From: 20CM-2-65-7 sp963830455
GTDB taxonomy: Bacteria > Gemmatimonadota > Gemmatimonadetes > Gemmatimonadales > GWC2-71-9
Direction: 5' to 3'
Assembly: GCA_963830455.1 (NCBI GenBank)
Contig: CAWHMT010000006.1
Span: 235,056-299,055 of the forward strand
Length of the DNA: 64,000 nucleotides
Position numbers and translations under genes: made by a program. A model generated the notes under the pieces. That model worked only from the letters and a program-made list of their open reading frames with translations, ran no database searches and was not told the origin of the DNA. This document shows, piece after piece, positions 29,115 through 36,387 of the stretch; within the stretch, counting starts at the first letter, position 1, and every line of letters begins with the position of its first letter.

Positions 29115-29992
29115 CTTCCCTGCCCCTCGGTCGTCCCAGCAAGACCGGAATTCCGCCGGTCCGGCGGCAGCCCCGCTCGCTCAAGCAGGAGTTCCAGGAG
29201 TTCATCCTGCAGCGGCTCGAGGAATACAAGAACACCGTGCCGCGCGCGGAGCTGCTCGAGATCGGCGATGAAGCCGTGCGCGAGCTGCAGGCCAGCGCGC
29301 AGGATCAGTATCTGCTCACCGAGGTGCTGTTGCTCGAGCATGTCGATCGGATCATCGCGCGCCGGTTGCGTCTGCCATCGTTCCCGCGCTGGCGCCAGAA
29401 GCATCGTGCGCTGCGTGAAGCGCAGCGCGAGCCGACGCACTGGGGCTTCGATCGCCAGCATCCGATCGTCCCCTGGGCCGCCCGGCTCGAGCCCGGTGAT
29501 GTCGTGATGGTGCTCGGCGCCGCCGCGCTGCCGGAGGCGCTGTTCCTCGCGGCGCACGATGCGGAAGTGTTCCTGCTCGATCAGGATCTGGGCGCGGTTG
29601 AAGCGGCCGAAGGGCGCGCGGTCACGGAGCAGCTCGGCGGTGGGGCGTTTCAGGCGCTCGTCATCAACTTCGGGAGCTGGTTCCCCGATCTCGCGCCGTC
29701 CCTCGTCGCCATCGCGCCGTCGAGTCTCAGCCAGCTCCGCGCCAAGCAACGCGCTTCACTGATCGCCGACCTGCAGGTGCGGACACCGTCCGGAGGAGTG
29801 CACGTGGTGCTGCCACCGGACGGCGAGCACCGGGAAGTGATCCCGCTCGCCCCCGAGACGTTGCAGACGCTGTATCGCGGCTGGCAGGTGCAACGCGGCG
29901 GGACCCGCAGCGCCAAGCGGTCCGGCTTCACGGCGATCAAGCCGCCGCGTCAGGTCGACACGGTGCAGACGGCGCTGAACGTGTCTGAATGA
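29108..29992 (+). CDS. Unknown protein with Rossmann-like centre
   Basis: 294 aa. Basic N-terminus, helical part at about residues 25-110 (LKQEFQEFILQRLEEYKN), then a segment that looks like a nucleotide- or SAM-binding fold (ARLEPGDVVMVLGAAALPEA, then EVFLLDQDLGAVEAAEGRA). The glycine motif is degenerate, so catalysis is doubtful. The end is basic (GGTRSAKRSGFTAIKPPRQ). Coupled to the CDF gene by overlap. No family recognised. Confidence 0.6.
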   Translation: MLTSLPLGRPSKTGIPPVRRQPRSLKQEFQEFILQRLEEYKNTVPRAELLEIGDEAVRELQASAQDQYLLTEVLLLEHVDRIIARRLRLPSFPRWRQKHRALREAQREPTHWGFDRQHPIVPWAARLEPGDVVMVLGAAALPEALFLAAHDAEVFLLDQDLGAVEAAEGRAVTEQLGGGAFQALVINFGSWFPDLAPSLVAIAPSSLSQLRAKQRASLIADLQVRTPSGGVHVVLPPDGEHREVIPLAPETLQTLYRGWQVQRGGTRSAKRSGFTAIKPPRQVDTVQTALNVSE

Positions 29993-30084
29993 CGATTCGG
30001 CAATTAGATGGAATCGTTAAGTTGTGACAAGACAGCAAGTTGCACGTTGCCAGCGTTGGCAGGCTCTTTGCCCACCAAGCAGGC

Positions 30085-30252
30085 ATGACAAGCCTCCCGC
30101 TCGTACTCGACGATGAACCGATGGGGATTATTCTGCGGGCCGGACAACAGATTCTGCGGCCCGCCAAGATCTGGGCGTATTGCTGGTTCGCCGATGAGGG
30201 CGAAAACGGCGATCACACCCATCGCCATCTGCCAATCGATCCCAAAGTTTGA
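30085..30252 (+). CDS. Possible 55-aa small protein
   Basis: Starts MTSLPLVLDDEPMGIILRAG and ends HRHLPIDPKV. It lies in an otherwise empty region and stops 15 bp before a strong hairpin terminator that points the same way, which supports expression. The upstream AAGCAGG could act as ribosome site. No homology recognised. Confidence 0.45.
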   Translation: MTSLPLVLDDEPMGIILRAGQQILRPAKIWAYCWFADEGENGDHTHRHLPIDPKV

Positions 30253-30267
30253 ACGAGTCGTAAATGA

Positions 30268-30305
30268 AAACGGGGCCGGCACGACGCCGGCCCCGTTTCG
30301 TTTTC
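30268..30305. terminator. Bidirectional intrinsic terminator
   Basis: Stem AAACGGGGCCGGC (30,268-30,280), loop acgac, stem GCCGGCCCCGTTT (30,286-30,298), followed by CGTTTTC on the plus strand; an A-rich run precedes the stem and serves the minus strand. It separates the plus-strand region from the convergent TldE-like gene ending at 30,318. Confidence 0.8.
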
Positions 30306-30317
30306 GGTCTTCGCAGC

Positions 30318-31682
30318 TCAGACGGCTTCGCTGACTGACGTAAACGAGAAGTCTTTCACCACAAGCGGTGGCACCACCACAGCGGGCCCTCCGACATCTC
30401 CCGATTCCGCCGACGACACGCGCTCCGGCTTTCCGACTGCGACGAGATTGTTCAGCATCGTCACCGGACTCTCGTTGAAACGGAAATTGTTCACGGCCCG
30501 GCTGACCGCACCGCGTTCGATGAGAAATACGCCATCGCGAGTAATGCCGGTATACAACAGTGTCCGCTGATCCACCGCGCGGATGTACCAGAAGCGCGTC
30601 ACCAGCAGCCCGCGCTCCACGCCCTTGATCAGCTCCTCGAGCGATTGCCCGCCGCCGGTGCCCTGGAGGCGATACCCGCCAGCGAACGGCGTCGGCTTCA
30701 CGCCCTGTTTGTCGGCCCAGAACCGGTCATACGCGAGATTCTTCAGAACACCGTTTTCGATCCACGCGGTACTGCCGACCGGGACGCCTTCACCGGTGAA
30801 CGGCGACGTAAGCAGATCGGGGTCCTGGGGATCGGACGAGATCGTCACGCGCTCATCCACGACTTTCTCACCGATGCGATTGCCGCCGCCCCGCTTGGAG
30901 AAGAAGCTGCGTCCCTCATCGGCGGGGCGGGCATTCATCGCGAACGCGAGCAGGCTGACCAGGTTGCCGGCGGCGGTCGGCTCGAGCACGACCGTGTACT
31001 TGCCGGGCTCGAGCGCGGTGGCGGCGCGCGTGCCGTTGGCTTTGCCCACCGCGCGCGTGGCGAGCTGCGCCGCGGGTGTCGCGCGCGTCCAATCGTTGTG
31101 CGCCGTCCCCGCCCACCCCGAGCCTTTGCCGTCGGGGCTGCGCACGGTGAGGGTGTGCACCGTGTTGGTGGCCGAGTGATAGCCGAACAGGCCGGCGGAG
31201 TTGGCGACCGCGGAGGCGCCGGCGATGCGATGCACCAGCCCGGCGGCCGTGAGTCCTGCCCGATTCGACTCGTCGGTCGCCGTCCGGACCGCGTCGGCCC
31301 GCCGCACCGCGTCGAGCGCCGCGCTTGCCGGCGCAAACGCCGGGACCTCCGTGTACACCTGCGCCGGCAGGGGCGTCATGAGCTCGGGATTTTCGGGCGC
31401 CAGTTTGGCCAGGCGCTCGCTCGTCTCGACCGCCCGCACCAGCCCTGCTTCGTCGAGCACGTTGGTGCCGACACTCGCCGCGCGCTTTCCGAAGCGCGAC
31501 GTTACCGTGACGGTGGCGTTGTCGGTATCGCCGGCGGTGGTAACTTCGTTGCGCGCATAACGTGTGTTGCCGTTGGCGCTCGCGTTGATGTTGACCTGGC
31601 ACCCTTCCGCCTTGGACAGGGCCAGCACCCGCTCGGAGAGCTGCCGCGCCGCGGCGCGGGACAGACCGCTGAACTCAGCCAC
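30318..31682 (-). CDS. TldE/PmbA-family protein
   Basis: 454 aa. N-terminal domain (LSERVLALSKAEGCQVNIN, ANGNTRYARNEVTTAGD) and a C-terminal barrel domain (YTVVLEPTAAGNLVSLLAFA, VTISSDPQDPDLLTSPFTGEG, RLQGTGGGQS). It lacks the HExxxH zinc motif, as expected for the TldE partner of TldD. In other bacteria TldD/TldE proteins form a heterodimeric protease that trims unfolded or modified peptides. The start overlaps the end of tldD by 8 bp. Confidence 0.85.
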   Translation of the reverse strand: MAEFSGLSRAAARQLSERVLALSKAEGCQVNINASANGNTRYARNEVTTAGDTDNATVTVTSRFGKRAASVGTNVLDEAGLVRAVETSERLAKLAPENPELMTPLPAQVYTEVPAFAPASAALDAVRRADAVRTATDESNRAGLTAAGLVHRIAGASAVANSAGLFGYHSATNTVHTLTVRSPDGKGSGWAGTAHNDWTRATPAAQLATRAVGKANGTRAATALEPGKYTVVLEPTAAGNLVSLLAFAMNARPADEGRSFFSKRGGGNRIGEKVVDERVTISSDPQDPDLLTSPFTGEGVPVGSTAWIENGVLKNLAYDRFWADKQGVKPTPFAGGYRLQGTGGGQSLEELIKGVERGLLVTRFWYIRAVDQRTLLYTGITRDGVFLIERGAVSRAVNNFRFNESPVTMLNNLVAVGKPERVSSAESGDVGGPAVVVPPLVVKDFSFTSVSEAV

Positions 31683-33244
31683 GATCCCTCCCGGTGTTGA
31701 TCACGTTGATGCCCTTGAAGCGCGCGGGCGGCGTGCCGTGACTCACCGCGTTCGCCTGCCCGGGCTGGCCCTTGCCGTCGGTAAATGTGCCGTTCATCAG
31801 GTAGGATGACTGGCCGCCGATCATGTCCATCGCGTTCCAGAAATCGGGTGTGCGCGACTGATACGCCACGTCCTTCAGCATTCCGGTAATCTTGCCGCCC
31901 TTGATCTCGTAGAACGCCTGCCCGCCGAATTGGAAGTTGTAGCGCTGCTGATCGATCGAGTACGACCCGCGGCCGACGATGTCGATGCCGTTGTCGGTCG
32001 CCGCGATGAGATCGTCCACCTTGAGATCGCGCTCGCCGGGCAGTAGCGACACGTTGGGCATCCGCTGGAACTGCACGTCGGCCCACGACTCGGCGTACGA
32101 CGTGCCGTGCGAGCGCTTGCCGGCCGGTGAGCGGCGTGAGCCACGCGACCTGCTCGCGCGTCGTCTGATAGTCGACCACGATGCCGTTCTTGATGATCAA
32201 GTACGTCTCGGGCGCCACGCCGTCGTCGTCCCACCCGCAGGCCGACAGCGAGCCCGGCTGCGAGCGGTCGCCCTGGATGTTCATGAACTCGGGGCCGTAG
32301 CGGACTTTGCCGAGCACCTGCTCGGGCGGCGCCAGGAAGCTCGTGCCCGCATAGTTCGCCTCGAAGCCGAGCGCGCGGTCCAGCTCCGTGGGGTGCGCGA
32401 TCGACTCGTGAATCGTGAGAAACAGGTGATGCGGCTCGAGAATCAGATCGTAGCGCCCCGGCTCGACCGGCTTGGCCGAGAGCTTGCGGACCGCTTCCTC
32501 GGCCCAGCGGGGCGCGTTGCCGGGCAGATCGGACTTCAGCACCCACTCCCAGCCCAGTCCCATCGGCGCGACTTCCGCGGAGTTGCGCGTCTCGAACAGC
32601 CCACGCGACGTGTCGACCGCGGTGATGTTCATTTGCGGGAAGCAGCGATACACGTCCTGGACGGTGAAGATGTCGTCGGTCGATGCATAGGTCTTCTGAT
32701 CGCGCACGAAGGCGAGCGACGAGTTCACGAAGCGCGCGCCCTCGACTTTGAGCGCTTCCGCGTTCGCCCGCAGCAGCAGCGCGACTTTGTCTTCGATCGA
32801 GATCTCGAACGGGTCGGTCTCGATCGGGCTGCGCCAGCGGCCGTCTTTGACTGGGGGCGTAGGGGCTAGGGATACGGGCCGACGCAGCGCGCGCCGATTG
32901 GCTTTCGCCTGTGCCACTGCGAGTCGGGCAACGCGGTCGACTTCGGCGCCAGTGAGATCGCGGCTAGCCGCGAACCCCCAAGCCCCTTGTCCCAAGACCC
33001 GAATCCCAAAACCATACGTCTCCCCGTCCGACAGGTTGGTGATCTGCTGCTCGCGCGTGTTGATCGACTGGCTGCGGGTGCGGGCCACGCGGATATCGGC
33101 GTAGCTTGCGCCCGCCGTCTTTGCAGTACTCAAGGCCCGCATGCAGAGCTCTCGTACAGACGCGTCTGCCTGGGGCAGCTTCAGTCGCAAGGATGAGATT
33201 GCGGCGGCGCCGGCAGCAGTCTGCATGAATTGACGACGGTCCAT
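31675..33244 (-). CDS. TldD-family zinc metalloprotease (frameshifted)
   Basis: About 523 aa if read through. The N-terminus MDRRQFMQTAAGAAAISSL resembles a Tat signal, so the protein may be exported. Zinc motif HESIAH in LFLTIHESIAHPTELDRA, followed by GDRSQPGSLSACGWDDDGV. One extra base near 32,128 breaks the frame after WLTPLTGR; the sequence resumes as KRSHGTSYAESWADVQFQR, typical of TldD, and ends VSHGTPPARFKGINVINTG. It forms a pair with the TldE-like gene downstream. Confidence 0.82.
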
Positions 33245-33272
33245 TCTTCCAACTCCCAGATACGAGTCTCAA

Positions 33273-33364
33273 GAGAAGTGCAAGACGCCAAGTTGCAAAG
33301 TGGCTCCAAGCTGAAAGCTGCAAGCTTGAAGCCACTATGCAACTTGGCGTCTTCGCAACTTCTC
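33273..33364. repeat. 92-bp imperfect palindrome in divergent gap
   Basis: Left arm 33,273-33,312 and right arm 33,323-33,364 are reverse complements apart from a 2-base gap and a few mismatches (core gacgccaagttgca against tgcaacttggcgtc). The loop is about 10 bases. A further partial copy (gcgtcttcaggcttcaa and ccttgcaact) follows at 33,367-33,393. It fills the space between tldD and the SDR gene. Transcripts would form a long hairpin. Confidence 0.8.
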
Positions 33365-33419
33365 TGGCGTCTTCAGGCTTCAACCTTGCAACTCTCCATA
33401 GCTCGCCTATCTATCAAGC

Positions 33420-34133
33420 ATGAACCTGGGCCTCTCCGGCCGCGTCGCTCTCGTCTGCGGCGGCACGCGCGGCATCGGTCACGCAGTCGCCCAGATGCTC
33501 GCAGCAGAAGGCGCGCAGGTGGCGGTCAACGCTCGCCGCGATGCGCCATTCCCCGCCGATGTGTCGGTCCCGGAGCAGGCCACCGGACTGGTGCAGCGCG
33601 TTGCCAAGGAATTCGGCCGCCTCGACATCCTGTTCTGTAATGCGGGTGGTCCCCCCGCGGCGGCGTTCAGGGACCAACCGGCGGACGCGTGGCAGAAGGC
33701 GATCGAGCTGAATCTCTTGTCGACGGTGCATCTCGCGCGCGCGGCCGTGCCCATCATGACCAAAGCGAAGTGGGGCCGCATCATCTGCCTCACCTCGATC
33801 GCGGCCAAGCAACCGTTGCCCGGTCTGATCCTCTCGACCGCCGCCCGCGCCGGCGTTCTGGGATTCGCCAAGGCGTTGTCGGATGAAGTCGCCACGGACG
33901 GCATTACCGTCAACGCGATTTGTCCTGGCTTCATCGCGACGGAGCGCGTCGAACAGCTGACGAAGACGAAGCCTGAGATGATGAAACAGATGCGGGCCCA
34001 GATCCCCATGGGGCGCATCGGCACACCCGAGGAATTGGCGGCCGCCGTGACGTTCCTGGCCTCCGAACGCGCCAGCTATATTACCGGCGCCGTGATCCAG
34101 GTCGACGGCGGATTCATACGCTCCATTTTTTGA
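33420..34133 (+). CDS. Atypical short-chain dehydrogenase/reductase
   Basis: 237 aa. Cofactor motif GGTRGIG in VALVCGGTRGIGHAVAQML, NAG motif DILFCNAGGPP, end NAICPGFIATERV and GAVIQVDGG. The active-site region keeps Ser (ICLTSIAAKQPLPG) but the position of the catalytic Tyr-x-x-x-Lys reads LILSTAARAGVLG, so Tyr is Ser and Lys is Arg. It belongs to a subgroup with altered catalysis, or is no longer an oxidoreductase. It precedes tdh and kbl with the end 35 bp before tdh. Confidence 0.8.
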   Translation: MNLGLSGRVALVCGGTRGIGHAVAQMLAAEGAQVAVNARRDAPFPADVSVPEQATGLVQRVAKEFGRLDILFCNAGGPPAAAFRDQPADAWQKAIELNLLSTVHLARAAVPIMTKAKWGRIICLTSIAAKQPLPGLILSTAARAGVLGFAKALSDEVATDGITVNAICPGFIATERVEQLTKTKPEMMKQMRAQIPMGRIGTPEELAAAVTFLASERASYITGAVIQVDGGFIRSIF

Positions 34134-34168
34134 CCAGTCCCGAGTCCCCACCCCTAGTCCCGGATTCC

Positions 34169-35197
34169 ATGCAAGCCATCGTCAAAGAGAAACGCGCCCC
34201 TGGCCTGACCGTGAAGTCCGTTCCCAAGCCGGCACCGGGGCCGGGCGAAGTCCTGATCGCCGTGCGGCACGCGGGCGTCTGCGGCACCGATCTCCACATT
34301 GCCGACTGGGACCCCTGGGCACAGCACCGGATGAAGCCGCCGATCGTGGTCGGCCATGAGTTTGCGGGCGAGATCCAGGCACTGGGCGACGGGGTGACGG
34401 GGCTACGCGTTGGCCAACTCGTCACGGCCGAAGGACACATCGTATGCGGCCACTGCCCCCAATGCCGCACCGGCAACAGCCACATCTGTAAGAACACGCG
34501 TATCATCGGCGTCGACCGCGACGGGGCATTTGCCGAGTACATCACGATGCCGACGACCAACGTGCTGACGCTGTCCGGTATCCCGACCGAGATCGGCGCG
34601 ATTATGGATCCGATGGGCAATGCGTTTCATACGGTGCTGACCGCGGAAATCCCCGGCAGCACCGTTTTCATTGTGGGATGCGGACCGATCGGCTGCTTCG
34701 CCGTCGGCATTGCGCGCGCAGCCGGGGCGACCAAAGTCATTGCGTCCGACGTCAATCCCAAGCGCCTCGCCCTCGCGCAGCAAATGGGCGCCCACGTCGC
34801 GATCAACGCCGCGAAGGACGACGTGGTCAAGACCGTCATCGATGAGACGGGCGGTGAGGGAGCGGACGTGGTCTGCGAAATGTCCGGTGTGCCATCCGCG
34901 CTGCATCAGGCGTTAGCCGCCGTGCGTCTGGGCGGCCGGGTGCAGCTGCTGGGCATTCCCAAGGGTGAAGTGCCGATCAATCTCGCTGACGAGATCATCT
35001 TCAAAGGAATCACGATCTACGGGGTCATTGGGCGCAGAATGTATCAGGACTGGCATTTGATGCGCCGTTTTCTTGCCAGTGGCCAATTCGATCCCCGTCC
35101 CGTCATCACCCACAAGTTCCCACTCGCCAAGATCGACGATGCGCTCGCCGCCATTCGCTCGGGCGACGCCGGTAAAGTCATTCTGGAGATCGTATGA
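34169..35197 (+). CDS. tdh: L-threonine 3-dehydrogenase
   Basis: 342 aa from the ATG at 34,169 (MQAIVKEKRAPGLTVK), which matches the usual length; an upstream in-frame start would add 13 residues. Zinc-dependent medium-chain dehydrogenase: catalytic zinc ligands Cys in HAGVCGTDLHIADWD and GHEFAGE, structural zinc cysteines in CGHCPQCRTGNSHIC, NAD site VFIVGCGPIGCFAVG. Oxidises L-threonine to 2-amino-3-ketobutyrate. Coupled by ATGA to kbl, which uses the product. Confidence 0.93.
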   Translation: MQAIVKEKRAPGLTVKSVPKPAPGPGEVLIAVRHAGVCGTDLHIADWDPWAQHRMKPPIVVGHEFAGEIQALGDGVTGLRVGQLVTAEGHIVCGHCPQCRTGNSHICKNTRIIGVDRDGAFAEYITMPTTNVLTLSGIPTEIGAIMDPMGNAFHTVLTAEIPGSTVFIVGCGPIGCFAVGIARAAGATKVIASDVNPKRLALAQQMGAHVAINAAKDDVVKTVIDETGGEGADVVCEMSGVPSALHQALAAVRLGGRVQLLGIPKGEVPINLADEIIFKGITIYGVIGRRMYQDWHLMRRFLASGQFDPRPVITHKFPLAKIDDALAAIRSGDAGKVILEIV

Positions 35198-36387
35198 GCT
35201 TCATGGCACAGCTGCAGGACGAGTTGGCGGAGTTCAAGAAGGAAGGCATCTACAAGCGTCTCAACTACCTCGATTCCCCGCAGGGCGCGCGCGTCAAGAT
35301 GGAAGGACGCGGCGAAGTCGTGATCCTCTCCTCGAACAACTATCTCGGGTTGTGTGACGCCCCCGACGTGGTGCGCGCCGGCAAGGACGCGCTGGACCGC
35401 TGGGGCGCCGGCACCGCGTCGGTCCGGTTCATCTGCGGCACGTTTACGGTCCACCGGGAGCTGGAGGACGCGCTCGCCAAGTTCGTCGGCTGCGAATCGT
35501 CACTCACCTACGTGAGCTGCTGGAACGCCAACGAGGGACTATGCCCGACGGTCCTGAGTGAGGCCGATTTCGTCGTCTCCGATCAGCTGAACCACGCGTC
35601 CATCATCGATGCCATTCGGCTCGCCAAGACCATCACGAAGTGCAAGACGGCGGTCTACGCGCATTCCGACATGGCCGACCTCGAGGCGAAGTTGCGCGAG
35701 GCGCGCACCGCACGACGCAAGCTGATCTTCACAGACGGCATCTTCTCGATGGAAGGCGACATCGCCAACCTCCCCGATCTCGCGGCCCTGGCGCGGAAAT
35801 ACGACGCTGTGCTCGCCGTCGACGATTCGCACGCGACCGGCGTGCTCGGCAAACACGGGCGCGGCACCGCGGAGCATTACGGCATGGTCGGCGACGTCGA
35901 CATCATCACCTCCACGCTCGGCAAGGCGCTCGGGGGCGCGGCCGGCGGCTTCACCGCGGGACCGCGCGCGCTGACCGACTACCTCACGCAGCGTTCCCGG
36001 CCACAGCTCTTCAGCAACGCGCTGCCGCCGACGGTCGCCGCGAGCGCGCTCGCGGCAGTGCGGCACGTCGAGGCGCATCCCGAGCTGGTTACGCGACTGC
36101 ATGAGAACGCACGGTACTTCCGCGAGCAGCTGCTCACGCTCGGCTTCAAGCCGCTCCCGGGCGAGACGCCGATCGTGCCGGTGATCCTGGGTGAGACGGC
36201 CAAAGCCATTCACATGAGTGAGCTGTTGCTCGCGGAGGGCGTCTTCGTGACAGGATTTGGCTATCCTGTTGTCCCGCAAGGACATGCGCGCGTGCGCTGC
36301 CAGCTCTCCGCCGCCCATTCGCGTGACGATCTCGATTTTGCGCTGCGCGCCTTCAAGAAAGTCGGCTCCAAACTCGGACTGATCTGA
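35194..36387 (+). CDS. kbl: Glycine C-acetyltransferase (2-amino-3-ketobutyrate CoA ligase)
   Basis: 397 aa, PLP enzyme of the alpha-oxoamine synthase family. Motifs: NNYLGLCDAPDVV, GTASVRFICGTFTVHRELE, the Asp that holds the PLP ring in AVDDSHATGVLG, and the PLP lysine in TSTLGKALGGAAGGF. Converts aminoketobutyrate plus CoA to glycine and acetyl-CoA. The tdh-kbl order is the classical threonine degradation operon. Its stop overlaps the next start (TGATG). Confidence 0.93.
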   Translation: MSFMAQLQDELAEFKKEGIYKRLNYLDSPQGARVKMEGRGEVVILSSNNYLGLCDAPDVVRAGKDALDRWGAGTASVRFICGTFTVHRELEDALAKFVGCESSLTYVSCWNANEGLCPTVLSEADFVVSDQLNHASIIDAIRLAKTITKCKTAVYAHSDMADLEAKLREARTARRKLIFTDGIFSMEGDIANLPDLAALARKYDAVLAVDDSHATGVLGKHGRGTAEHYGMVGDVDIITSTLGKALGGAAGGFTAGPRALTDYLTQRSRPQLFSNALPPTVAASALAAVRHVEAHPELVTRLHENARYFREQLLTLGFKPLPGETPIVPVILGETAKAIHMSELLLAEGVFVTGFGYPVVPQGHARVRCQLSAAHSRDDLDFALRAFKKVGSKLGLI

